DNA of 8,700 nt. It comes from Candidatus Zixiibacteriota bacterium. Lineage in GTDB: Bacteria; Zixibacteria; MSB-5A5; GN15; PGXB01. Below, piece by piece: positions 1 through 6,662 of the stretch. The stretch is taken from contig JAPLUS010000429.1 in the NCBI GenBank assembly GCA_026397495.1, forward strand, positions 1 to 8,700, written 5' to 3'. The notes beneath the pieces were generated by a model. It was given only the letters and a program-made list of their open reading frames with translations. It made no database searches and was not told where the DNA came from. Position 1 is the first letter of the stretch. Every line of letters begins with the position of its first letter. The translations under genes were made by a program, and so were the position numbers.

Positions 1-401
1 ATGGTAGTCAAAGTAATAAAGAAAGCCAAGCCGATAAAAACCAATACCCTAAGCGAAAAACTGACCGCCATCCCAATTCCCCCTTCAGTCAAATTGAAGC
101 CAAGAATTGTCGCCACAACTTGAGAATCACGGGCCGAGAAAAGGAGATGGTAAAGAGCGGTGATTAACACTAATATAATAAATGGCTTGCCATTACAGTA
201 GATGGCTGAATAAGGTATATTCGAAGCCCGAAGCATAATAATAATTCCAAAGATTATAGACAAATAGAAAAATGCTGAGGAAGTAAAAATAGCCATTATC
301 ATGAGAAATATTGAGACCAATATTTTCCCCCGCGCGTCAAGCCGATGCCCAAAAGAATCAGATGGTCGATATTGGCCGATGATTAAACGATTGGTAAGAA
401 T
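1..401 (-). CDS. ecfT: Energy-coupling-factor (ECF) transporter transmembrane subunit EcfT/CbiQ family, partial (N-terminal 133 codons)
   Basis: EcfT is the inner-membrane scaffold that couples two ECF ATPases to a substrate-binding S component for uptake of vitamins or of cobalt/nickel. The minus-strand frame is open from a TAA at 417-419 to the window edge. It reads IIGQYRPSDSF then GHRLDARGK (about residues 7-26), the N-terminal signature of the family (GQY.P.DS..HRLD.R.K). Hydrophobic stretches follow at about 27-57, 73-88 and 109-130, and the end, SLRVLVFIGLAFFITLTT, matches the family's mid-protein LR...LTLTT segment. EcfT is usually about 250-270 aa, so about half is present. No ATG, GTG or TTG lies in frame before the signature. 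I start it at ATT (399-401), 7 nt after an AAGAAGGTG ribosome binding site, which gives an N-terminus M-LTNRLIIGQY of normal family length. The first in-frame ATGs (residues 34 and 36) would delete the signature. The substrate is unknown because the S and ATPase subunits are not in view. Confidence 0.85.
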   Translation of the reverse strand, partial: MLTNRLIIGQYRPSDSFGHRLDARGKILVSIFLMIMAIFTSSAFFYLSIIFGIIIMLRASNIPYSAIYCNGKPFIILVLITALYHLLFSARDSQVVATILGFNLTEGGIGMAVSFSLRVLVFIGLAFFITLTT

Positions 402-408
402 AACTCTA

Positions 409-417
409 CACCTTCTT
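409..417 (-). promoter_or_regulatory. Shine-Dalgarno site deciding an ATT start for ecfT
   Basis: The minus strand reads AAGAAGGTG, one mismatch from the consensus AAGGAGGTG, ending 7 nt before ATT at 401-399. The spacing is optimal, and no alternative start codon lies at a usable distance in that frame. Confidence 0.6.
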
Positions 418-426
418 TAAACAAGT

Positions 427-455
427 AATTTAATTCCTCTCTCTTCCGCTGTCAA
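427..455 (-). promoter_or_regulatory. Sigma70-like promoter for ecfT
   Basis: On the minus strand a perfect TTGACA (450-455) is followed after exactly 17 nt by TAAATT (427-432, 4 of 6 to TATAAT). The predicted transcript would start near 420, giving a leader of about 20 nt that holds the ribosome binding site. It lies between the terminator of the upstream protease gene and ecfT, where an independent promoter is needed. Confidence 0.6.
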
Positions 456-473
456 TCCAAGTTTATAAAATAG

Positions 474-496
474 AAACCGCCCCAAAAGGGCGGTTT
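474..496 (-). terminator. Rho-independent terminator of the M6 protease gene
   Basis: Perfect 9-bp stem AAACCGCCC/GGGCGGTTT with a 5-nt loop. In the minus direction the stem runs into TTTCTATTTTATAA, a broken U-tract. It begins 34 nt after the stop codon of the metalloprotease gene. In the plus direction the following bases (GACTCC) are not U-rich, so I call it for the minus strand only. Confidence 0.85.
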
Positions 497-530
497 GACT
501 CCATCATTCCCGATTCCAGAAAAAATTAGA

Positions 531-3233
531 TTATTTAAGTAGAATCATTTTCTTGGTTTCTCTATCCAGACCCCGTATTAGCCGATAAAAATAGATACCA
601 CTCGCAACTTCCTTCCCTGATTGGTCGGTACCATCCCACCGGACAGTATGTTCACCTGTCGTTTCCTTTCTATCTACCAGCGTTTTAATCTCCTGTCCCA
701 GAATATTGTAAATCTTCAGAATCGTATTGGGTATAATTCTGCCGCCGGTATTACGAATAGAATATTTGATAGCGGTCGACGGATTAAAGGGATTGGGATA
801 ATTCTGACCCAGGCTAAAACTAATAGGTAAGACGGGCTGGCCGTCCTCATCATTAACGCCTGAGGTTCCATCACCAAAGAAATTCAGAATACGGCCAAGA
901 ATGAGATCACGATTGGTATAACCAGAACCTGAATTCAGAATCGCTTCATATCCCCAATTGAAAAAGACAACCTTATAGTCGCTGCTATTGAAGCTGACGG
1001 CTGAATAGTTGCGCCCATTTTTTAATTTGAACTCTGGGACACCGCCATTTATGGGAATGATTTCCGGAGATAGACAAAACATTTGGTTACAGCCACTAAA
1101 GTATCTAATTTTCAGACTATCTCCAATCGGCGAACCGGAGATACCATCCTGATAAAAATTAAAATATGCTCCATCACATTGCGCATGCAAATAATTCTGC
1201 AGAAATGCGGAATCTTGAGTCTGAAGCTCACCGGCAATCCCCTGCCCGGTCAGGAAAAGATTACCACCAGTATCAAGGAAATCCTTTATGGTCGAGATGT
1301 CAGCCGTTTGCATATAGTCTCCGGCGCTGTCGCCGGTGTACCAAATAACCGTTTTGTAGTATTTCAATTTATTGGCTGAAGGCGTTCCCTCGACAATCTT
1401 CGTCCATATATCAGTGGGAATTCTGCGTTTATAGAAATCACCGCCATAGACATCTTCATAGTTCCCCCCTTTATCAGCATCGACAATAAGAATTTGCGGT
1501 TTTCCAACCGTCCGCTCAATGCCAAAGGTAGCGCCAAATAGACCATAATCGGATTCAATACTAATAAAGAAGGAGTCATAAGTGGGAATTAGAGTATCCG
1601 GCATTCTGAAGATAAAGGGGTGTGTGGAATTATCAGTCCGAGCAGAATTACCCGTCAAGGTTATTCCAGATATTGAGGTGTCAATGGAAAGTATAGAATG
1701 ATCATTAGTGGATAGAATGATGGTAGCATTATTTGCCGTGAGCCAATCATTTCGAATATAAAAATAAACGCGAACCAATTCCCTCTGTTCCATAATACCA
1801 TTATTGCTGGAATCGACAAAAATAATGGTATCAAGATCAAAATGAGGACGCGACCAGCGGATATCCAGATTGGCCGTCATTATTTGGTCGGAGTTGGATA
1901 TATCCCAAACAGCAACCTGAGTAATTTCGGAATCGTTGGTTCTGCTATTAGGATTGGAAAGATCATCAAATGACCGGTTACCACTGCTCCCGGGCCAAGG
2001 GTCACCGTCATTCCCTTCACTGCCATGTTCTAATTGAGTTTGGCCATCAGCTTGCTCCAGAGCGACATGATATGGCAAACCGTGATTACTGCCGCCATAT
2101 AAGTCATCAACATGATAAATGAGAAGTCCGCTTCCCGGCAGGGAAATATCAAATCCTGTCTGTTGGCGATTTTCAACAAGGAAATATTCACTGGATGGAT
2201 AACTGCCGTTTTGCCAGAGATGGTAGATTACCGGATTGGTTTCAACCTGTGGTATTTCAGCCCCCATGATATTATCAGTTACAATAGTCGGAGTTATGAA
2301 ACCGGCCAAAATTTTGCAATAGGCATCAAGGTGAGCCGGCGATTGCGAGTGATTATTATAGTTTCCAGAGGCCATCAGTGACCAGCGACCTAATCCAGCC
2401 GAGGAATTGGTGGTATCAGCAGTATCATATAGATCAGGCAAACCCAGAGAATGGCCGAATTCATGACAGAAGACACCTATGGGTGAAATTTTTCGTGCCA
2501 AATTTGATTCCTCCGGTTCAACCGTATAGGAATTAATCAGAATACCATCTTTATTAACAGCATGAGGGCCAAGATTCCATTTATGGGAATGAATATCAGA
2601 AGGTATCCCCGATTCTTCAAATCCGGTTCCGGCGTGGACAATGAACAATCCATTTACTTTATCGAAAGGCGGAAGTCCCGCATACTTGGAGAAATCAACT
2701 CCATTGTTATCTGCAATATTGACAGCGTCAATAGTCAACTGCTGAGTGTTATTGGGGAAAGGGCCTAATCCGTGGGTAGTACCCGGCGAATAATAACTAT
2801 AAGCTTGGGGCATCGTGTACCAGCCATAGATATCACCAAGGACGCAAAATTTTCCATAAGAATTTTCCAAGTAATATTCCATCAGTGATCCGGTTGGATT
2901 ATGATGCTCCGTAGAAAAAAGCACGGAATCAATTTGACTGGGTGAGGCTGCCGTATACCCGCCAGTATAGAGTTTATCCGGAAAATCAACCAGAATCACC
3001 ACTACCTGCAGGGTTTCTACCGTATCAGCCTTAGGTTTAAATAGGAGTTGTTTTGCCTTCAGAGGTTCCGGAACATCCACTCCGCGTGTTTTTGCTTCTT
3101 CCATTTGAGCAATGAAAGCTTCCAGTTGCCCACTGGCCTTAAGCTTTTCCATTACCTCTCGTGATGGGGCCACAGCCCATGCCGATGTTCCGGCTAAAAG
3201 TAATAAGGCAATGATTACGGGGAGTCTTTTCAT
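531..3233 (-). CDS. Secreted M6 family (immune inhibitor A-like) metalloprotease with T9SS C-terminal sorting domain
   Basis: Predicted zinc endopeptidase of the cell surface or medium. Residue numbers count from an upstream ATG at 3251. Order: signal peptide about 7-26 (MKRLPVIIALLLLAG, cleavage near AWA/VA); propeptide-like segment about 28-78; M6 catalytic domain about 80-400; beta-rich region about 465-580; glutamine-amidotransferase-like domain about 586-797; T9SS sorting domain 810-906. HEFGHSLGLPD (263-273) is the HExxHxxGxxD zinc motif: ligands H263, H267, D273, catalytic E264. SLMASG (291-296) supplies the Met-turn. The C-terminus has QNYPNPFNPST (816-826), KIYNILGQEIKTLV, SGIYFYRL and final KKMILLK. 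I prefer the ATG at 3233: the protein then begins with a clean signal peptide, and a perfect TATAAT ends only 2 nt before the 3251 ATG. Ribosome binding sites are weak for both starts. It follows the S8 protease gene without a terminator and ends at a strong one. Class confident; substrate unknown. Confidence 0.9.
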   Translation of the reverse strand: MKRLPVIIALLLLAGTSAWAVAPSREVMEKLKASGQLEAFIAQMEEAKTRGVDVPEPLKAKQLLFKPKADTVETLQVVVILVDFPDKLYTGGYTAASPSQIDSVLFSTEHHNPTGSLMEYYLENSYGKFCVLGDIYGWYTMPQAYSYYSPGTTHGLGPFPNNTQQLTIDAVNIADNNGVDFSKYAGLPPFDKVNGLFIVHAGTGFEESGIPSDIHSHKWNLGPHAVNKDGILINSYTVEPEESNLARKISPIGVFCHEFGHSLGLPDLYDTADTTNSSAGLGRWSLMASGNYNNHSQSPAHLDAYCKILAGFITPTIVTDNIMGAEIPQVETNPVIYHLWQNGSYPSSEYFLVENRQQTGFDISLPGSGLLIYHVDDLYGGSNHGLPYHVALEQADGQTQLEHGSEGNDGDPWPGSSGNRSFDDLSNPNSRTNDSEITQVAVWDISNSDQIMTANLDIRWSRPHFDLDTIIFVDSSNNGIMEQRELVRVYFYIRNDWLTANNATIILSTNDHSILSIDTSISGITLTGNSARTDNSTHPFIFRMPDTLIPTYDSFFISIESDYGLFGATFGIERTVGKPQILIVDADKGGNYEDVYGGDFYKRRIPTDIWTKIVEGTPSANKLKYYKTVIWYTGDSAGDYMQTADISTIKDFLDTGGNLFLTGQGIAGELQTQDSAFLQNYLHAQCDGAYFNFYQDGISGSPIGDSLKIRYFSGCNQMFCLSPEIIPINGGVPEFKLKNGRNYSAVSFNSSDYKVVFFNWGYEAILNSGSGYTNRDLILGRILNFFGDGTSGVNDEDGQPVLPISFSLGQNYPNPFNPSTAIKYSIRNTGGRIIPNTILKIYNILGQEIKTLVDRKETTGEHTVRWDGTDQSGKEVASGIYFYRLIRGLDRETKKMILLK
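775..807 (-). repeat. 33-bp exact repeat, copy 1, in the T9SS sorting motif of the M6 protease
   Basis: Identical base for base to 3545-3577. It encodes QNYPNPFNPST with the same synonymous codon at every position, while the rest of the two sorting domains differs freely in DNA and protein. Confidence 0.9.
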
Positions 3234-3253
3234 TTTGTCCACAACGGTCATAT

Positions 3254-3259
3254 ATTATA
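3254..3259 (-). promoter_or_regulatory. Possible -10 element in front of the M6 protease gene
   Basis: Perfect TATAAT on the minus strand within an A/T-rich run between the two protease genes. The hexamer 17-18 nt upstream (TTCAAT/TCAATT region) is a poor -35, so this is tentative. If used, transcription would begin near 3247, inside the longer ORF, and translation would have to start at the 3233 ATG. Confidence 0.3.
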
Positions 3260-3315
3260 TTTTTTCTTTCTTCCTAAATTGAACTCCCCTGTTAATCGCT
3301 TCATCAAAAATACAG

Positions 3316-6216
3316 CTATTTTAGCAAGAGCATTTTTTTTGAAAAAACAGCGGTGTCAGTTTTCAATCTATAAAAATATACGCCAGAAGGAACCGGTTGA
3401 GTATAATTATTTTCCCCATGCCAGATAACAGTATGCCGGCCTGGTTGAATTTGTCCCTCAAAAAGAGTGGCGACTTTCCGTCCCAGTATATCATATATGG
3501 CCAGAGTTGCGGTTGTTATTCGGGGAATTTCAAATGTAATCTGAGTCGACGGATTAAAGGGATTGGGATAATTCTGAAAGAGTTTATAACCAATCGGCAT
3601 AAGGGCGGAATCGGTCGTAACATGGGTCAGCCCCCAATAACGTGCCGCCGACCGAGTGGCTGCCATTTCCAACGAAACGGAATCCGAAGCCGCCACAAGC
3701 GCCAAGGCCACCGCCGCGGAATCATAAGATTCAAGGTTAAAGGGACCAAAAGAATGCAAGGTCATTAAATCAGCTTTCGAACTGTCATCCACCCTATTTC
3801 CCATCTGATTGATATAATCGATTTTTTGCTGATTATTAAGAGCCGTTTTCATCGAATCATTTTTCAAGGTGATAATCCCATTGGTTTCCGTCAAAGGTAG
3901 AATACCAATCCATTTTGAATCTCCGGTCTGATACAGAAGATTATCAGGCAATAGGCCGACTCTATCACCGGTGGAAGAAAGGTCAAAATCGCTCAAGAAA
4001 CCAAAATAAAGGTCAGTCAGATTCTCCAGGGAATTATTAATCAGGAAATATTTGATGATAATGTAATCATCTTCCCCTGTCTGGCTATAACTCCAAACCG
4101 ATTGACTGATCGTAATGGGGATAGGGATAATCGATTGGGCATCGACAAATCGGGAATGGCTCCCAAAGCCGCCATCCGGGTCAGAGTAATCCGCGGTCAA
4201 GTCAAGAATCGGGTTGAAGTCGGATTGATCGGCCCGTCCCAGACTATCTCTGACACAGGATGAAATTTGGAGAGCGTTTCTCCCCACGATTATTCCGGCT
4301 TCATATAAGATATTTTCCGATTGCTCAAATTGGAATCCAGCTCCGCCAGCCGGAAATATCGAATTTATCCCCATCCCCAATTGGCCAAAATCAGAGACGG
4401 TAAACTTAATCTTTGGAGTAATATGAGTAATCATCTTCCCATTGGGGGCACGCCCGACCGTAATATTGAAATCAAGGATGTCAACGCTATCGTCAAAAGG
4501 TGAATAAAGCCGAAGGGTAAAAGGAACCATCTGGCCATTTATCAAACTCCGGTCAAAACTGATAGCATATGAAGGGTGGTTGATTGGGCGAGAACCTTCT
4601 TTTCCCAGAACAAAGAATCCTCTATTAGAGTGGATTATAACTTTTGGATCATCGACGGAGAGAACACCAACTATTGAATCAAGAGAAGTCGGGGGAACAT
4701 CAAGCTGCAGGAATAAATCAAAGGTTTCACCGGGGTCGGCAATACCGTCAACCCCAATAAATTTCGAAACCAGCTGAACCTTGGGATATGGAGGATGCGG
4801 TAGGAGCTCTACGGCTCTCTCGGCATCCGGCAAACCCCAGCCATAACTATTGTCCTCACCGAGCGGACCAAGATCGCGGGCGGAGCCTATGATAGCATTC
4901 TTTATTTCGTCGACCGTGGCCACAGGATTATATTGGCGCAGAAGAGCAACCAGACCGGCAATATAAGGCGCGGCCATCGATGTCCCGCTCATCAGGCAAT
5001 AGGTTCCATTTTCCCAAGAGGAATAGATGAAAACTCCCGGCGCCACTACCTCCGGTTTGATTTGGGTTGTATCACCGTGGGAAGGTCCTCGGCTGGAAAA
5101 GCCGGCGATAGTGTTGCTGGCATCATTAATGGCTCCTACGGCAAAGGCGTTGAGCGGTGTTGTGGCCCGATCCGCCGGAAGGCGGATTGTTTTGGGATTC
5201 GGTCCTTCATTTCCGGCGGCGAAGATGGTGACAATGCCGAAGGCCTCGACATTATCAATCGCCCCATAAAAAGTTTCATCACCGGGAGGCAGAACCGATA
5301 GGGGAATTCCCCAGCTATTCAGGATGACGTCGGGAACATCATCTGTGGTATTGGGATTGCCATCGGGATCAACAGCCCACTGAAAGGCAGCCAGGATGTC
5401 CGAAATGGTTCGACTCAATGTTTGTCCCTGGTCAATTACTCCGGCGGTTATCCATTCGGCCTCTGGCGCCACGCCGAAACTATCAGCCTCATTTCCCACC
5501 ATTAACCCCATAGTATGCGTTCCATGGCCGGATTTATCGGTCGGAAGAGTATCGCTCACTGAGGGAGCAAACCAGGCGGCCGCCGGTGCCGAATGATTTC
5601 CTCTCCATTTCTCCTGCAGCGCCGGATGAGTCCATTCGACCCCGGTATCAAAACTACAGATAAGTCTTCCTTTACCCTTAAGACCGCGTTTCCAGATGGC
5701 GGGTATATTAAGGGTTTCCAAATGATTTAATACGGCGGGCTTGGCGACACTCACTGGAATAGTTTCAACCGGAGATATCAAATCGACCGGAGCATCTTCC
5801 ACAATTGAGGCCACACCGGGCAATTGGGCTAAGGCCTTCAGTTTTGAAAAAGGGATTCTAAAGGCAAGCGCCGGGGTGATCCAGAATTCTGTGAAATCGG
5901 AGATATGATATATTTTTTGGATTCTTTCCTTCATCTCTCCCCATATCGCATCTCCATTTGCCATCAGCGTCCCAATAACCTGTTTATGTCTTTGCTGCGG
6001 ATTCAGGGAAGGTGTCGTTGATATTTTATATATCTTATTTTTAATGCTTACATTGTCCAGAAATAATATGACCGGCACCAGCGAATCTGTCTTCATAGTG
6101 TCAGTCTGGATAGAAATTCGCTCCAGCGAGGGAGAAAGACTGGCCTTTGACAAGGCGTTTAAAGGGAGAAATAAAAGAAAAATAAAGACTATAGACTGAG
6201 CAATCCTATTTCCCAT
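3316..6216 (-). CDS. Secreted subtilisin-like serine protease (S8, bacillopeptidase F-like) with T9SS C-terminal sorting domain
   Basis: Predicted extracellular serine endopeptidase. Residue numbers count from an upstream GTG at 6327; I start at M38 (ATG at 6216), giving about 966 aa. Order: signal peptide about 38-61 (hydrophobic core IVFIFLLFLPL, then NALS/KA); I9-like propeptide about 83-180; S8 catalytic domain about 205-510; beta-sandwich region of unrecognised type about 515-900; sorting domain about 911-1003. The triad is complete: D227 in SFDTGV, H268 in SGHGTH, S450 in SGTSMAAP, with oxyanion N373 in AAGNEGP. The phrase IPAIWKRGLKGKG before the Asp motif and the spacing resemble bacillopeptidase F. 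The C-terminus has QNYPNPFNPST and ends KKMLLLK. Residues before M38 are encoded by a hairpin-rich inserted segment, look non-coding, and have no ribosome binding site. The original start was probably ATG at 6365, now out of frame because of that insertion, so present expression may be weak. The M6 protease gene follows in the same direction. Confidence 0.88.
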   Translation of the reverse strand: MGNRIAQSIVFIFLLFLPLNALSKASLSPSLERISIQTDTMKTDSLVPVILFLDNVSIKNKIYKISTTPSLNPQQRHKQVIGTLMANGDAIWGEMKERIQKIYHISDFTEFWITPALAFRIPFSKLKALAQLPGVASIVEDAPVDLISPVETIPVSVAKPAVLNHLETLNIPAIWKRGLKGKGRLICSFDTGVEWTHPALQEKWRGNHSAPAAAWFAPSVSDTLPTDKSGHGTHTMGLMVGNEADSFGVAPEAEWITAGVIDQGQTLSRTISDILAAFQWAVDPDGNPNTTDDVPDVILNSWGIPLSVLPPGDETFYGAIDNVEAFGIVTIFAAGNEGPNPKTIRLPADRATTPLNAFAVGAINDASNTIAGFSSRGPSHGDTTQIKPEVVAPGVFIYSSWENGTYCLMSGTSMAAPYIAGLVALLRQYNPVATVDEIKNAIIGSARDLGPLGEDNSYGWGLPDAERAVELLPHPPYPKVQLVSKFIGVDGIADPGETFDLFLQLDVPPTSLDSIVGVLSVDDPKVIIHSNRGFFVLGKEGSRPINHPSYAISFDRSLINGQMVPFTLRLYSPFDDSVDILDFNITVGRAPNGKMITHITPKIKFTVSDFGQLGMGINSIFPAGGAGFQFEQSENILYEAGIIVGRNALQISSCVRDSLGRADQSDFNPILDLTADYSDPDGGFGSHSRFVDAQSIIPIPITISQSVWSYSQTGEDDYIIIKYFLINNSLENLTDLYFGFLSDFDLSSTGDRVGLLPDNLLYQTGDSKWIGILPLTETNGIITLKNDSMKTALNNQQKIDYINQMGNRVDDSSKADLMTLHSFGPFNLESYDSAAVALALVAASDSVSLEMAATRSAARYWGLTHVTTDSALMPIGYKLFQNYPNPFNPSTQITFEIPRITTATLAIYDILGRKVATLFEGQIQPGRHTVIWHGENNYTQPVPSGVYFYRLKTDTAVFSKKMLLLK
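3545..3577 (-). repeat. 33-bp exact repeat, copy 2, in the T9SS sorting motif of the S8 protease
   Basis: Partner of 775-807. Codon identity covers the conserved motif only and breaks off immediately on both sides. Confidence 0.9.
6189..6211 (-). repeat. Direct repeat flanking the inserted segment, gene-side copy
   Basis: 23 bp matching 6329-6351 at 21 positions, with a perfect 15-bp core TGAGCAATCCTATTT (6197-6211). On the minus strand it encodes NRIAQSI of the protease signal peptide. Similarity stops at both ends, as expected for a duplicated target. Confidence 0.8.
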
Positions 6217-6220
6217 CGCG

Positions 6221-6252
6221 GCGTCGGTCCGCCGCGGCGGATTTCCCGACGC
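6221..6252. repeat. Hairpin 1 of the inserted segment
   Basis: GCGTCGG (6221-6227) pairs perfectly with CCGACGC (6246-6252). Between them lies the 12-bp perfect palindrome CCGCCGCGGCGG (6229-6240). On the minus strand the structure ends 5 nt before the presumed new ATG and contains the only SD-like bases (GGCGGA), so it could hinder initiation. Confidence 0.75.
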
Positions 6253-6260
6253 AATGAATT

Positions 6261-6284
6261 CCGGCAGGAATGGGTTTCTGCCGG
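6261..6284. repeat. Hairpin 2 of the inserted segment
   Basis: Perfect 7-bp stem CCGGCAG/CTGCCGG around a 10-nt loop (6268-6277). There is no U-tract on either side, so I do not call it a terminator. Confidence 0.7.
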
Positions 6285-6328
6285 CGCATTCCGGTTCAGG
6301 GCTATAAAGAAACGTTGGGGACACCACA

Positions 6329-6351
6329 CTAGAGATTGAGCAATCCTATTT
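6329..6351 (-). repeat. Direct repeat flanking the inserted segment, promoter-side copy
   Basis: Partner of 6189-6211. The two differences are synonymous (CAA/CAG) or conservative (CTA/ATA, Leu/Ile) in the frame of the reconstructed protease, so either copy could serve as the signal-peptide codons. Confidence 0.8.
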
Positions 6352-6371
6352 TTAAGCGACAACATTTTTAT

Positions 6372-6375
6372 TCCT
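6372..6375 (-). promoter_or_regulatory. Ribosome binding site of the original protease start
   Basis: AGGA on the minus strand, 6 nt from ATG at 6365. By contrast, neither GTG at 6327 nor ATG at 6216 has a convincing site, which is why I take 6365 as the ancestral start. Confidence 0.55.
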
Positions 6376-6377
6376 AT

Positions 6378-6393
6378 GGGTAAACCATTACCC
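6378..6393 (-). promoter_or_regulatory. Small leader hairpin upstream of the original protease start
   Basis: Perfect 6-bp inverted repeat GGGTAA/TTACCC with a 4-nt loop, ending 2 nt before the AGGA site in the minus-strand leader. It could be a leader stem or an operator half-site pair; its short length means chance cannot be excluded. Confidence 0.35.
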
Positions 6394-6569
6394 TATTGAG
6401 CAACCGATATGCCGCAATTTGTGATACTATTAACCCCAATCCGTTGAGTGATAGATAACAAATCAGGCTATAATATACAACGATAACCAATTGCGTATTA
6501 ATGGGATATGGACATGAATGTCATTTATGCGGCTTTCATAATCGGCCGTCGCCTGATACCACTACAGGG

Positions 6570-6597
6570 TTGACCTGAAACTATCTTTGCATATAAG
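6570..6597 (+). promoter_or_regulatory. Sigma70-like promoter for the GT39 glycosyltransferase gene
   Basis: TTGACC (6570-6575) and TATAAG (6592-6597), each 5 of 6 to consensus, separated by 16 nt. Transcription would start near 6604, giving a leader of about 60 nt. The ribosome binding site before ATG 6663 is weak (AAAAGAGA). Confidence 0.5.
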
Positions 6598-6662
6598 AAC
6601 CTCTTTGCAGACCACTGGCCTATTGTTTAAAAACCATTACTAATTTATCTTAAAAGAGACAT

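Larger units (their letters stand above)
6212..6328. mobile_element. 117-bp hairpin-bearing insertion (MITE/REP-like) at the S8 protease start
   Basis: This GC-rich segment sits between two 23-bp direct repeats and contains two strong hairpins (6221-6252 and 6261-6284). It has no coding appearance and no obvious terminal inverted repeats, and I recognise no named family. Deleting it with one repeat copy removes 140 bp (not a multiple of 3) and joins an upstream ATG with a ribosome binding site in frame to the protease. That is the main evidence that it is an insertion and not original leader. Its gene-side edge supplies the ATG at 6214-6216 that now appears to start the protease. Confidence 0.6.
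6189..6365 (-). pseudogene. Severed original 5' end of the S8 protease gene (58-codon dead-end ORF)
   Basis: ATG at 6363-6365 has AGGA (6372-6375) 6 nt upstream, the best initiation site near this gene. It reads MLSLKNRIAQS, then enters the inserted segment and stops at TAG (6189-6191) in the wrong frame for the protease. Without the insertion it would run straight into IVFIFLLFLPLNALS, a textbook signal peptide, giving a protease of about 969 aa. Ribosomes on this ORF would end about 25 nt beyond the ATG at 6216, so stop-and-restart coupling is conceivable but unproven. Confidence 0.6.
6366..6662. other. Divergent intergenic region between the S8 protease and GT39 genes
   Basis: About 300 bp without a credible gene on either strand; stops are frequent in all frames. 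Contents: the protease leader hairpin (6378-6393), a partial third occurrence of the repeat word ATTGAGCAA (6395-6403), a small inverted repeat GACAT/ATGTC (6511-6522) and a plus-strand promoter for the glycosyltransferase gene (6570-6597). No clear minus-strand promoter for the protease: TATTAT near 6470-6475 has only a weak -35. Confidence 0.6.

Noticed and set aside
621..2768. Plus- and minus-strand short open frames overlapping the M6 protease gene
   Set aside because: Shadow frames; the M6 frame carries the zinc motif, signal peptide and sorting domain without interruption.
3397..5596. Several plus-strand open frames of 60-123 codons opposite the S8 protease gene
   Set aside because: They are antisense shadows of a gene with clear catalytic motifs. 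Their translations lack recognisable domains or ribosome binding sites.
6221..6284. Hairpins of the inserted segment as a transcription terminator
   Set aside because: Neither hairpin is followed by a U-tract on either strand, and termination here would silence the protease just after its leader.
6217..6327. 37-codon N-terminal extension of the S8 protease from GTG at 6327
   Set aside because: It has no ribosome binding site, is encoded wholly by the hairpin-rich inserted segment, and would place a charged, proline-rich stretch before the signal peptide.
6511..6522. GACAT/ATGTC inverted repeat as an operator
   Set aside because: Only 5-bp arms with a 2-bp spacer, and not placed on either promoter; chance occurrence is likely.
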